Of a stretch of DNA of 35,225 nt, positions 27,174 to 35,181 are shown piece by piece (the stretch's first letter is position 1; each line of letters starts with the position of its first letter). The translations under genes and the position numbers were made by a program. The notes under the pieces were generated by a model. The model did no database searches. It was not told the DNA's origin and worked only from the letters and a program-made list of their open reading frames with translations. The DNA is from a virus, in the IMG/VR virus record IMGVR_UViG_3300020430_000046, positions 1 through 35,225 of that record; one strand, written 5' to 3'.

Positions 27174-27202
27174 AATATATCAGGTCTTAATCGTAATGTA
27201 AA
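27174..27202 (-). promoter_or_regulatory. Possible sigma70 promoter
   Basis: On the minus strand: -35 TTTACA (27197-27202), 17-base spacer, -10 TATATT (27174-27179). It overlaps almost the start codon of the 108-aa gene (27167), leaving essentially no leader. Confidence 0.4.
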
Positions 27203-27218
27203 GTGAAAAGCAGATAAA

Positions 27219-27851
27219 TTACTTTTTATTTGCTTCGGTGATTCGCTTTGTGATACGGGTAGCTATACGTTCGGCGATCTCTTCCAACCCAGTCTCATCA
27301 AGACCTAAAGTATCAGTCTCTTCGAGATCCTCCACATCATCTGCAGGTGGTTCTTCTTCCATATCAATCTCTGGATCTTCGTCACCTCCGCCGCCTTCGA
27401 CAGCAGAAAGAATCTGGTCCAAAATATCGCGAGCAGTTCTTAGGGAATCGACGTCGCCTTCCGGAACATCAACCTCAACTTCCTGATCTTCTTCAGGGGC
27501 AGCATCCATTTCTGGTTCTTCGTCCTCATCGGCCATCATCATGCCTCGCTCTTCTAGATCTTCGACCTCTTCCACCTTTTTGCGGCCGCGACCTTCTTCG
27601 TCCTCTTTCTTACCTCGCATGCCTTCGTCAAGGTCATCCTCTTTCTTACCTCGCATGCCTTCGTCGAGGTCATCCTCTTTCTTGCCTCGCATGCCTTCGT
27701 CGAGGTCATCATTCTCATCGATATTTTCGTCAATATCTTCTTCTTCGAAGACATATGCCTTCTCGTGAATTGGTTGTAGTCCGGCCAACTTCCAAAATCT
27801 TTTAGTTGTTTGTTCGTTTAGAAGCGCCTTTTTCTTTTTTTCTTGTGACAT
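27219..27851 (-). CDS. Acidic repeat protein, 210 aa
   Basis: It opens MSQEKKKKALLNEQTTKRFW, then K-L-A-G-L-Q-P-I, a '[LI]-N-E-x-T-x-K-R-F-x-K-L-A-G' motif I recall at the start of acidic, capsid-associated proteins in marine T4-like phages. The body is dominated by Asp/Glu and contains three perfect 12-residue repeats (D-D-L-D-E-G-M-R-G-K-K-E) and a helical end. AAGGAG precedes the ATG. It is probably a structural, scaffold or core protein (inference from composition). An inverted repeat lies just upstream. Confidence 0.65.
   Translation of the reverse strand: MSQEKKKKALLNEQTTKRFWKLAGLQPIHEKAYVFEEEDIDENIDENDDLDEGMRGKKEDDLDEGMRGKKEDDLDEGMRGKKEDEEGRGRKKVEEVEDLEERGMMMADEDEEPEMDAAPEEDQEVEVDVPEGDVDSLRTARDILDQILSAVEGGGGDEDPEIDMEEEPPADDVEDLEETDTLGLDETGLEEIAERIATRITKRITEANKK
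27603..27710 (-). repeat. Three tandem 36-bp repeats in a coding region
   Basis: Three in-frame 36-bp units (27603-27638, 27639-27674, 27675-27710), nearly identical, encode three 12-residue copies of D-D-L-D-E-G-M-R-G-K-K-E. Only one or two third-position differences separate them, indicating recent expansion by slippage or recombination. Confidence 0.95.
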
Positions 27852-27880
27852 GTCATTCTCCTTGTGAAAAAAAATTTGTT

Positions 27881-27904
27881 AACAGTAATAAATAGAATAC
27901 TGTT
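27881..27904. other. Inverted repeat upstream of the acidic repeat protein
   Basis: AACAGTA (27881-27887) and TACTGTT (27898-27904) form a 7-bp stem with a 10-base loop. On the minus strand a run of eight T follows a few bases later. It could be an operator or a weak terminator for the genes at 27925 and above; the stem is short. Confidence 0.35.
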
Positions 27905-27924
27905 TTATAAAAAGAATATTTAAA

Positions 27925-28206
27925 TTACCCTTCGCCTTTGACGGCATTTTTAAGTTCTCTCCTGGTAGAAAGCTTTCTTATTGCATTGATTTCTATTTGC
28001 CTAACTTTGAGATAATTGATTTTCAATCTATCCGCCACTTCATGCAAAGTGAGTCCCTTGTCTGACCCATCTTTGCCCTTCTCTTCTATAGAAATCAAGC
28101 AGCAGTTTTTATCCTGCCCATAGTCTATCCACATCCTGCAAGAATTGTTTGGACACTCTACATTTAACTTATTACATTTTTGTGCACATTCTGGCAAAAA
28201 ACTCAT
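27925..28206 (-). CDS. Sigma region 4-like HTH protein with Cys cluster, 93 aa
   Basis: The segment 51-79 (G-L-T-L-H-E-V-A-D-R-L, then N-Y-L-K-V-R-Q-I-E-I-N-A-I-R-K-L) is a good match to the region 4.2 helix-turn-helix of sigma70-family factors ('LxEVAxRLxxxxxxVRQIExxAxRKL'). The N-terminal 40 residues carry Cys7, 11, 18, 23, 35 and 36 around C-P-N-N-S-C-R-M-W-I-D-Y, a likely zinc site. So it is probably a small transcription regulator that contacts RNA polymerase or a -35-like site. It follows the 108-aa gene with a one-base TAATG junction. Confidence 0.65.
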   Translation of the reverse strand: MSFLPECAQKCNKLNVECPNNSCRMWIDYGQDKNCCLISIEEKGKDGSDKGLTLHEVADRLKINYLKVRQIEINAIRKLSTRRELKNAVKGEG

Positions 28207-28532
28207 TATGCTTCGTCTTCTCCTCGCTCAATTAAATCGAAGACAAAGTCTACATCTTCTTCTGAAAAACCTAGATGATCGAGGACACTTGTCCCCTCTC
28301 TGATCTCTTGCGATGTCCTCTTTATCTTCTTTTTGCCGATTCGACCGATTCCCTCTTTTATCTTTTCTATAAATAAAACCACATTCGGATCGTTATTTAT
28401 ATAACCAGTAACCATCGACCTAAAGAATTGCGACTGCGTTAACCCATCTCTTCTCAGTTTTAGTATCAAATCCGCATGACGCTTATCTGTATCTGAGAAG
28501 AAAATCGATTTTTGTTGCTTTCCGTAACTCAT
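28206..28532 (-). CDS. Hypothetical regulator-like protein, 108 aa
   Basis: The central G-L-T-Q-S-Q-F-F-R-S-M-V-T-G-Y motif after L-I-L-K-L-R-R-D recalls a protein family of marine myoviruses usually found beside late genes; its role is unknown. The C-terminal V-D-F-V-F-D-L-I-E-R-G-E-D is acidic. The pairing with the sigma-4-like gene by a one-base overlap suggests joint regulation. It is four bases into the GMPR/IMPDH stop (ATGA). Confidence 0.6.
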   Translation of the reverse strand: MSYGKQQKSIFFSDTDKRHADLILKLRRDGLTQSQFFRSMVTGYINNDPNVVLFIEKIKEGIGRIGKKKIKRTSQEIREGTSVLDHLGFSEEDVDFVFDLIERGEDEA

Positions 28533-29530
28533 CTTTTATTAAGTATGTGGGTGCTACTCTCTATCTGCGCTGCATGGGTTTGAAGTATGAATTCTGCTCT
28601 AGATTGTAGCTGGGTTATGTTTCTTGCGCCTGTGTAAGACAGACCAGATTTTATATTCTGTATTAGGTTTTCTACAATGGGCACCACCGAACCCTTATAG
28701 GGTATCGTCGTAGAAATACCCTCCAGTGATTTTGCCTTTCCTCTCCAGTCCCTCTGTGCTTCAACGCTAGCCATACCCCTATAAACCTTATACTTTCCAC
28801 CATCAGAACTTTGAAAAACCTGTCCCGGACTTTCGTCTGTGCCTGCCAGCATTGACCCAAGCATGACAAAATCTGCGCCGGCGGCGAGTGCTTTAACAAT
28901 ATCACCAGCAGACTTGATGCCACCGTCAGCAATAATTGTTGCCCCATCCTCGTACCCACATGTAAGCACCGATTCAAATGTTGGAACACCATGACCAGTC
29001 TGAACTCTCGTGGAACATATCGATCCTCCACCTATTCCAATCCTTACCGCGTCAGCGCCCCACTCTGATAGCGATACGTAACCCTGGGGGGTCGCGACGT
29101 TTCCTGCAATTAACGTGAAATCATCCCCATACTTATCTTTTATAGACTTAAGCGCCCTTTCCATCAACACATGGTGTCCGTGAGCGACATCTAAACAAAA
29201 TACATTTACGTTCGAAGTTTTATTTAGATAATCAATCCTTTCCATAAAGTCACCATTGATACCAATTGCAGCAGCGCTGGTGGCGGGTGTCATTCTAGAT
29301 TGCTCTTGCATACTACAATATCTATGAGTTACAGACATGCCACCCAAGGTAGAAAAGGTCTTTGCCATATCCAGTCCCGTTACAGTATCCATAGGACTGG
29401 ATATGATCGGGATTTCATATGTCTGGGCGCCTAATGTTCTTGATATGTCTATCTCTGTTCTAGATTTGATATCGCTGTGCTGTGGCACTAACAGTACATC
29501 ATCAAAACTATTGGTCGGTCTTTTCATCAT
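28529..29530 (-). CDS. IMPDH/GMP reductase family enzyme without CBS domains, 333 aa
   Basis: TIM-barrel purine nucleotide enzyme. F-D-D-V-L-L-V-P (9-16), S-S-P-M-D-T-V (44-50), L-D-V-A-H-G-H (113-119), catalytic Cys172 in I-G-I-G-G-G-S-I-C-S-T-R, A-D-G-G-I, and Y-R-G-M-A-S are the family landmarks. Length and absence of CBS domains fit GMP reductase or CBS-less IMPDH. The segment after Y-R-G-M-A-S is short and lacks the IMPDH R-Y flap motif, which favours GMP reductase. It interconverts IMP, XMP or GMP for phage nucleotide supply. Confidence 0.85.
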   Translation of the reverse strand: MMKRPTNSFDDVLLVPQHSDIKSRTEIDISRTLGAQTYEIPIISSPMDTVTGLDMAKTFSTLGGMSVTHRYCSMQEQSRMTPATSAAAIGINGDFMERIDYLNKTSNVNVFCLDVAHGHHVLMERALKSIKDKYGDDFTLIAGNVATPQGYVSLSEWGADAVRIGIGGGSICSTRVQTGHGVPTFESVLTCGYEDGATIIADGGIKSAGDIVKALAAGADFVMLGSMLAGTDESPGQVFQSSDGGKYKVYRGMASVEAQRDWRGKAKSLEGISTTIPYKGSVVPIVENLIQNIKSGLSYTGARNITQLQSRAEFILQTHAAQIESSTHILNKR

Positions 29531-29783
29531 TTAAATCTCTCCTAATTTCATCTAAAAGACTCTTTGCCTTATTCCAGCAGGTAGGACAATAGAGGTTAAC
29601 CTTCCCTTGCTTCTCCCTGACGGCGACAGACCAAGTCTTAACATGTTCTTTATTATTTTTATCATAAGGTGCATCGCAAGTCAAGCACTTATTTGGTATT
29701 TTGTCATAAAGTCCCATAAAAGTTTTTACATCTTTTTTAAACTTTTTTTGTTTTGTTCTCTTTAGTTTTCTTTCGAGTCCCAT
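29508..29783 (-). CDS. Cys4 zinc-finger protein, 91 aa
   Basis: Cys33-x2-Cys36 and Cys66-x2-Cys69 (CLTC, CPTC) form a zinc site between a basic N-terminal helix (MGLERKLKRTKQKKFKKDVK) and an acidic C-terminal helix. The 'D-K-I-P-N-x-C-L-x-C' and 'S-W-x-V-A-V-R' surroundings match what I remember as a conserved marine myovirus protein of unknown role. It overlaps GMPR/IMPDH by 23 bases. Confidence 0.65.
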   Translation of the reverse strand: MGLERKLKRTKQKKFKKDVKTFMGLYDKIPNKCLTCDAPYDKNNKEHVKTWSVAVREKQGKVNLYCPTCWNKAKSLLDEIRRDLNDEKTDQ

Positions 29784-30235
29784 TACACACCCGTTGAACC
29801 AAACCCACCGGACCCTCTAGACGTTTCAGAACCGTAAATATTATCTTCCTCTATCAAGTCAAAATCTGGTTTCTCGATACGAATAAAAACTGCCTGGGCG
29901 ATCTTTTGATACGGTTCAATGTATTGCGTCTCTCTTCCTATGTTTTGTAGGTTCACAAATATTTCACCATTGTATCCCTCGTCGACGACGCAGGCGCCCG
30001 TCACCAATTGTGTTTTTGTAGCAATACCAGACTTATTCATAATTTGAAGCATACAACCTGGTGGCACCTGAATTTTCACCCCCGTTTCAAGAAGACTGCT
30101 CCTGCCTGGGGTTATGCGCTGAATCGCATCGTCCACAGGACAGAAGTACAGATCGATTCCCGCGTCAGTGTTGTGTGCCCTGGTGGGCATTTTTGCGCTT
30201 GGTCTTGTTTTGTAAACTTTAACTTTCTCACTCAT
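29783..30235 (-). CDS. dut: dUTPase (trimeric), 150 aa
   Basis: Hydrolyses dUTP to dUMP and pyrophosphate, preventing uracil in phage DNA. All five motifs are visible: H-N-T-D-A-G-I-D-L-Y (21-30), N-K-S-G-I-A (67-72), G-A-C-V-V-D-E-G-Y-N-G-E (80-91, Asp85), I-E-P-Y-Q-K-I-A-Q (106-114), and R-G-S-G-G-F-G-S-T-G (140-149). The length is normal. It shares one base with the zinc-finger gene (TAATG). Confidence 0.95.
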   Translation of the reverse strand: MSEKVKVYKTRPSAKMPTRAHNTDAGIDLYFCPVDDAIQRITPGRSSLLETGVKIQVPPGCMLQIMNKSGIATKTQLVTGACVVDEGYNGEIFVNLQNIGRETQYIEPYQKIAQAVFIRIEKPDFDLIEEDNIYGSETSRGSGGFGSTGV

Positions 30236-30252
30236 TGTTACTCCTTTTTTTA

Positions 30253-30912
30253 TTATACAATGTCATATTCTAAACCGTGCTTTTTAACGTCGATCTCATC
30301 AAGCAAAGTATAAGTAAATCCGTTACCCCATGCATCGGCCGATTTGTTACAGGTGTCCATAAACTCATAAAAGTCAACACTAGATTGAAAAACTTGACAT
30401 CCAGCACTAACACCACCCGTATACTCTCTTTCGTCGGAACCCCAGTGACGATGAATGTTGATACCAAACATCCCCCTCTCAATAGGGTTGCCCTCTATAT
30501 CCGCTTGAGAGTCCCTATCGTTATCACGAATAACCTCTACTGGTCCGCCTCGCTGAACAAGTGCCGTATACTTTCTTTTGCCTCCATGGGTTCCTATCTG
30601 ATAAACCGACCTGTACTGGTTTGGTTTCAAAATTGCTGTCCCCTTATGTCTCACGCTCTTTAACGGTCTCCTTAAGATACTAGGTCCCGGTTCTGTTGTT
30701 GCGGGATATACATCAACAACCCAATCTCCATCTATTTTGTAGAAGACTTTAAGAAAATCATCAAATTTTGACGCGTCTCCTGATTCATTTCTGACACCAA
30801 CTATGTTTAAGTTATAGTCGCCTTTTTCAAAAAAGGCGTAACCCATGTTAGTCAACACTCTTTTATATTGATCCACCATCATTCTGGCAGAAAGTCCCGT
30901 TAATCTAGACAT
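30253..30912 (-). CDS. YkuD-like peptidoglycan-active enzyme, 219 aa
   Basis: N-terminal half resembles a helical binding region. The C-terminal half carries H154 in G-I-N-I-H-R-H and Cys172 in V-S-A-G-C-Q-V, the H...[ST]xGC arrangement of L,D-transpeptidase/YkuD-type catalytic domains. The T-H-G-G-K-R-K-Y-T-A-L-V-Q-R stretch precedes it. I recall the same SAGCQ pattern in phage and prophage cell-wall proteins. It could cross-link, cut or anchor in peptidoglycan. No signal peptide, so it would need a holin or a tail to reach the wall. Confidence 0.6.
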   Translation of the reverse strand: MSRLTGLSARMMVDQYKRVLTNMGYAFFEKGDYNLNIVGVRNESGDASKFDDFLKVFYKIDGDWVVDVYPATTEPGPSILRRPLKSVRHKGTAILKPNQYRSVYQIGTHGGKRKYTALVQRGGPVEVIRDNDRDSQADIEGNPIERGMFGINIHRHWGSDEREYTGGVSAGCQVFQSSVDFYEFMDTCNKSADAWGNGFTYTLLDEIDVKKHGLEYDIV

Positions 30913-30924
30913 TATGCTTCCTCC

Positions 30925-33900
30925 TTATGCTAACATTTTAAAAGTCTTTCGAACTGATCTTGTGCTAAATCCCCACTGCGGATCCCAATTAAGTCTTGCC
31001 ATATATGGTCTATTTACATAGATCCTGTCCCTATCAGGATCGGCACCCCAACATTTGATTTTATTCTCTTCAGAATTAGAATCAATAACTTTAACGAGGT
31101 AAAAGGTTTTACCATTCCTTGTCTTTTTAATTAGAACTTCCCTTGGTATAAACCAACAAACCTGCAATTCCTGATCAAACTCGGATATTGGAGGGATCAT
31201 CAATTCGTCAATCTTGGACTGTAGCGCTTCGTTCATAACAGCACTAATGGGGAAAATACCCACCAAATCCACAAGATACTGCAACTTCTCTTCTTCTGTG
31301 AAATCCCCCTCTAATTGATAATTTTCTATATTTTCAATTAGGTTTTTTTCTTTTCTCGGTCTGTCAACAGCAATGGCGGACCAAAAGTGTTTCAATCCAG
31401 AAAACCTAGAATCCATCAAGCAGTTAAGTGCCTGACTCCTACAAAGAGCATCGATAGCTTTCTTGTTTAGTTTGGAGTATACTATATCCTCATTGAACAA
31501 AAACTCCTCCACCGTGTGAAAAGGTCGATTTTTTATTATTTGCTCAATTGCGGTCGAACCAAGTCCCTTGATTGATGATAGCGGTTGTATTAGTGTTTTG
31601 CCATCTTCACTGATTTCCCATCGAACCCCTGAAGTATTTACATTGAGTGGTTCGATCTTGTAACCATAGGACTTTGCGACATTAATCGCCCTTTCTTTTC
31701 TCTTGTCCGGTTCCTTGTCTAGAAATGCTGCCAACCAGCACTCTGGGTAGTAATTTAGCAAATAAGCACACTGGAAAGACAAGACACAATAAGATACTGC
31801 GTGTGACTTATTAAATCCATATCCAGAAAAGTATTCAAACTTCTCCCATAACTCTCGTGCTTCATGGGACCTCATCCCCTTCTCCAGACAACCTCTCTTA
31901 AACTTATCATAAATCTTATCTTTTTCTGCCTGCACTGATCCTGTGCCTTTCTTTGTCAACAATTTCCTTAACTTGTTGCCCTCATCTAGAGAAAGATCTT
32001 TGCCCAACTTATGTGCCAACATGGCAATCTGTTCTTGAAAAATTAGAAATCCATAGGTTTCCTCAGTAACTTGCCTAACATATTCGTTAGCGTACTCTAT
32101 ATCCTCTGGTTCTTCTTTCGCACCTACATACATCTTGTCTACACCTGCAGATAGGGGTCCTGGTCGATAGATGGATGTGATCGCCGCAAGGTCAGTTATG
32201 TTGTTAGGTTTTGCCTGCTTACAAAAAGATTGTGCGCCACCTTCTGTAAACTGAAATATGCCTGCCCACTTCCCTTCATGAAAAATGTTTTTCCAAACAT
32301 CTTCATCATTTAAGTTAATTTGTTCAGGATGAAGCACCTCGTTATAAAATGCCCTAATATCATTAAAGGTTGGATTTTCATAACCTTTATATCTAACAAG
32401 CACGTGCCTGATAGCATCTTCAATCATTCGCAACGATGCAAGACCCAAAATATCAAATTTAATGAACCCCATCGGTTCAAGATGTCTAACGTTTTGCCCC
32501 TCCGACCAAGGAGTTTGTCTGACACCGCCGGAATTTATAAGTGGCATCCATTTGTTTAGATCTTCGCCAATAACAACGCCGCCTGCATGTCTAGATGCGG
32601 ATCGAGTTTGTCCATAAAGCGTATTGACGTGCGTTTTTACTTCCGGGTATTTATCCAAAAACTTTTGCAATGACTCAGAGTACTTCATTAGTTCATCAAA
32701 GGTTGGATTATACACGCCAGCGGTAATGCCATGCGCCTTCTTTGCTAGTGGGGTTGCCTCAAAAACCATCTTGCTAGTAACAGAATTGACTTCCGAGAAT
32801 TCTATATTATAGAATTTTGAAATATCTTTAATTAAGGATCTAAGTTGGAGGGTGTTCCAATTAGTAATTGGTACAACAACATCATCACCCCATTCATCAA
32901 TCAAATGCTCCTTTAGAACCATGGGGTCCGAAACATCATAATCAATATCAGGATATCCGGTGCCGCCTTTTGTTAAAAATCTTTCAAATTGCAACCCGTA
33001 ACGGATCGGATCGATCTGAGTAATACCTAAGGCATAAGCAACCAAAGAACCCGCCGCAGAACCCCTTCCTGCGCCTGTAAGTTGCATGTTTGTTGCCTCG
33101 TCCGAGATCTTTTTCATAGTGAGAAAATATTTACTGAATCCTCTCTCTTCGATAATGGACACTTCCTTTTTTAATCTCTCAACGTACACGGGATTGTCAA
33201 CGAAACCCTTCTCTTTTGCACCAGAGATACTCAAAATTGCGAGCGCCTCTCCTGCGGTCTGTCCCTCTGGCACCACAAAATCTGGTAGGCGGACGTTGTT
33301 ATCTGGCATGAAGTTTTCTATTCTATTGAATGCAATATCATGAGTCTTTTCAATAGACTTTAATACTAGGTCGTCGTCATATTCAACTCCACACTGTTTT
33401 GAATACTTCTTGTAACTTTCCCACATCTGATCGCCGTTTTTTGGATATAGTTCGTATCCAACTTCTTCTACGTCGATTGGTAAATCCTCACTTAACCACT
33501 CAACCTTGCGACCGAGAAATCCCAATCTTTTATATAATTCTCTATCCTTCCATGCCTCTGGTGAATAATAGTGCGAGTCAGCGGTTGAAATTAGATCAAT
33601 ACCGAATTCGTAATGCATTTGAATAATAAGTTGATTTAACTTGTGTTGCTCTGGGACGTTATTCCACTGAAGTTCTCCATACCAACGATCTCCAAAAATG
33701 CTTTGCATCTTTTGTGTGGTCTCCCTCATAGCATCCAAAATAGCATCTTCACCGGAATCTCTATTCTGCCAATAATTTGAAGCATACACTCCACCAAGAC
33801 AAGCGGAAGCTGCGATCACACCCTCACTATGCCTCTTAAGCAACGCATAGTCCATTCTCGGGTATCGATAAAAGTTATCACCAGAATAGGATTTCGATAT

Positions 33901-34359
33901 CATTTTGTAAATATTCTGCAGTCCTTTTTGGTTTTGTGCCAATAAAATTAAATGACTGCGACGGTTTAGCGCTGACTTAATCCTCTTTTTAGACGCCTCA
34001 TTCTCGACGGTGGTTCCTGTTTGAACATCCTTAAGTGATTTTTTGTTCTTTGTTTCCTCCCTCGCCTTTTCGTACTCTTGCTTCCAGTTTGCAATACTGG
34101 GTACAAAATACGCCTCACATCCAAATATTGGTTTAAAGTTCTTGCCTTCGGACTTCATCTTTTTAGCATGAAGCACCTGGTATGCTAATCCATTAGCATT
34201 ACCGTGATCAGTAAGAGCGAGGGCATTCATGCCATTCTGATAAGCAAAATCCATGTGCTGCTGTGGGTAACCCAAAGCATCGAATATAGATCCCGCTACA
34301 GAATGCGCATGCAATCCTACAAATGGTATAGAGGGCGCTTCTCTTTCGACATCAATCAT
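30925..34359 (-). CDS. dnaE: C-family DNA polymerase (DnaE-type Pol III alpha), 1144 aa
   Basis: Replicative polymerase. The N-terminal PHP domain (1-270) has H17-A-H19, D51-H52, E82, H136, C187, D261 and H263, i.e. the metal ligands of an active PHP proofreading exonuclease. The polymerase core has G-R-G-S-A-A-G-S (431-438), P-D-I-D-Y-D (470-475, Asp471 and Asp473) and the third acid in F-I-K-F-D-I-L-G-L (Asp636). A C-terminal OB-like region follows. Length is close to bacterial DnaE (about 1160). No intein or break is seen. AAAGGA precedes the ATG. Other replisome genes are not in the window. Confidence 0.95.
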   Translation of the reverse strand: MIDVEREAPSIPFVGLHAHSVAGSIFDALGYPQQHMDFAYQNGMNALALTDHGNANGLAYQVLHAKKMKSEGKNFKPIFGCEAYFVPSIANWKQEYEKAREETKNKKSLKDVQTGTTVENEASKKRIKSALNRRSHLILLAQNQKGLQNIYKMISKSYSGDNFYRYPRMDYALLKRHSEGVIAASACLGGVYASNYWQNRDSGEDAILDAMRETTQKMQSIFGDRWYGELQWNNVPEQHKLNQLIIQMHYEFGIDLISTADSHYYSPEAWKDRELYKRLGFLGRKVEWLSEDLPIDVEEVGYELYPKNGDQMWESYKKYSKQCGVEYDDDLVLKSIEKTHDIAFNRIENFMPDNNVRLPDFVVPEGQTAGEALAILSISGAKEKGFVDNPVYVERLKKEVSIIEERGFSKYFLTMKKISDEATNMQLTGAGRGSAAGSLVAYALGITQIDPIRYGLQFERFLTKGGTGYPDIDYDVSDPMVLKEHLIDEWGDDVVVPITNWNTLQLRSLIKDISKFYNIEFSEVNSVTSKMVFEATPLAKKAHGITAGVYNPTFDELMKYSESLQKFLDKYPEVKTHVNTLYGQTRSASRHAGGVVIGEDLNKWMPLINSGGVRQTPWSEGQNVRHLEPMGFIKFDILGLASLRMIEDAIRHVLVRYKGYENPTFNDIRAFYNEVLHPEQINLNDEDVWKNIFHEGKWAGIFQFTEGGAQSFCKQAKPNNITDLAAITSIYRPGPLSAGVDKMYVGAKEEPEDIEYANEYVRQVTEETYGFLIFQEQIAMLAHKLGKDLSLDEGNKLRKLLTKKGTGSVQAEKDKIYDKFKRGCLEKGMRSHEARELWEKFEYFSGYGFNKSHAVSYCVLSFQCAYLLNYYPECWLAAFLDKEPDKRKERAINVAKSYGYKIEPLNVNTSGVRWEISEDGKTLIQPLSSIKGLGSTAIEQIIKNRPFHTVEEFLFNEDIVYSKLNKKAIDALCRSQALNCLMDSRFSGLKHFWSAIAVDRPRKEKNLIENIENYQLEGDFTEEEKLQYLVDLVGIFPISAVMNEALQSKIDELMIPPISEFDQELQVCWFIPREVLIKKTRNGKTFYLVKVIDSNSEENKIKCWGADPDRDRIYVNRPYMARLNWDPQWGFSTRSVRKTFKMLA

Positions 34360-35176
34360 TTAATTTCCTTTCTTGTTTTTTAAATGCAACATCAAAACAA
34401 TACCGATATTGAGGTAATATACTTAAGGGGTTTCGCCACATTTGTACGTACTCATTCCAGTTTTGAATATTGTTGTAATTATCGATTTCTAAAGTTTCAA
34501 TTTGTTTTTTTACTATATCATTATTTAAGATTTTGTCAACACTAAAATGTGTTTTGGGGTCCATTCTTTTAAATAAATAACCAACGTGCTTTACTTGCTC
34601 TATCCCTAACGAAAAACCCAAATGGTGACCGGTCAGGGCACTGTTGCCCTCGCATGTTAGGAAAAAAGAGTCGTTGTTAGCGATACATCCTCTTATTTTA
34701 TTTATTTGTGGTTTGTAAACACCATAAGGACTCGACACATAGTATTTATTTGGCACAATCCATTTTGATATTTTACTACTCGCATGAAAACAAGCGCTGA
34801 TGCCGTCAACAATTGCTACTCCAAGACCCTTCTTGGTTTGATGCTTGTAAGATAGCGGTACATAAAAAATTGGCACCGTCCTTCTGTTGTCTTTGGGGTA
34901 CTTCGAATATTTGGCGTGATCATAATCGTGCAGATTTAACACAAAGTCACCACACACACTCTTTATTAGTGGCGCCTCTTTGTCCGTACACACTATCCAT
35001 ATTGTGTCGCAACCTGCGTATGAACACTCAACAACCGACCTCTGTATGCTATAGAACCCGTTCCCTATGGGTAACATGGAGTTTGGAAAAAATGAATCAA
35101 TATCAGTGCATAGTCCGGATACTGGTATTATACCCGCTACGTGTTTTGACGATGTCGAATGAGTTCTCTCTCCCAT
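34352..35176 (-). CDS. Nucleotidyltransferase-like protein, 274 aa
   Basis: The N-terminus follows the NTP-transferase fold order: V-A-G-I-I-P-V-S-G-L, L-P-I-G-N-G-F, R-S-V-V-E-C-S-Y-A-G-C-D-T-I-W-I-V. This is as in sugar-1-phosphate nucleotidyltransferases (GxG...P..N.P, '..ec..aG...i.iv'). The usual glycine-rich/Arg-Lys loop is degenerate, so catalytic competence is doubtful. The rest (G-V-Y-K-P-Q, C-E-G-N-S-A-L) is unfamiliar. It overlaps DnaE by eight bases. Possibly a glycosyl- or base-modifying accessory of replication (inference). Confidence 0.5.
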   Translation of the reverse strand: MGERTHSTSSKHVAGIIPVSGLCTDIDSFFPNSMLPIGNGFYSIQRSVVECSYAGCDTIWIVCTDKEAPLIKSVCGDFVLNLHDYDHAKYSKYPKDNRRTVPIFYVPLSYKHQTKKGLGVAIVDGISACFHASSKISKWIVPNKYYVSSPYGVYKPQINKIRGCIANNDSFFLTCEGNSALTGHHLGFSLGIEQVKHVGYLFKRMDPKTHFSVDKILNNDIVKKQIETLEIDNYNNIQNWNEYVQMWRNPLSILPQYRYCFDVAFKKQERKLND

Positions 35177-35181
35177 AATAT

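Noticed and set aside
27347-27805. 152-codon plus-strand ORF, and other plus-strand ORFs such as 5034-5462, 16731-17111 and 23535-23951
   Set aside because: They lie opposite well-supported minus-strand genes, have no ribosome-binding site or recognisable motif, and this one arises only because the acidic repeat region is free of stops on the other strand.
28672-29031. 119-codon minus-strand ORF within the GMPR/IMPDH gene, and similarly 11793-12056, 25169-25363, 26224-26406 and 30270-30482
   Set aside because: Shadow frames of long genes whose own frame carries the conserved motifs.
30819-30838. Perfect 9-bp inverted repeat CGCCTTTTT/AAAAAGGCG, terminator-like
   Set aside because: It lies inside the YkuD-like coding region, has a two-base loop and no following T tract on the transcribed strand.
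30925-34359. Possible intein or split in the DNA polymerase
   Set aside because: The reading frame is continuous, motif spacing matches DnaE and no intein-type splice residues interrupt the catalytic motifs.
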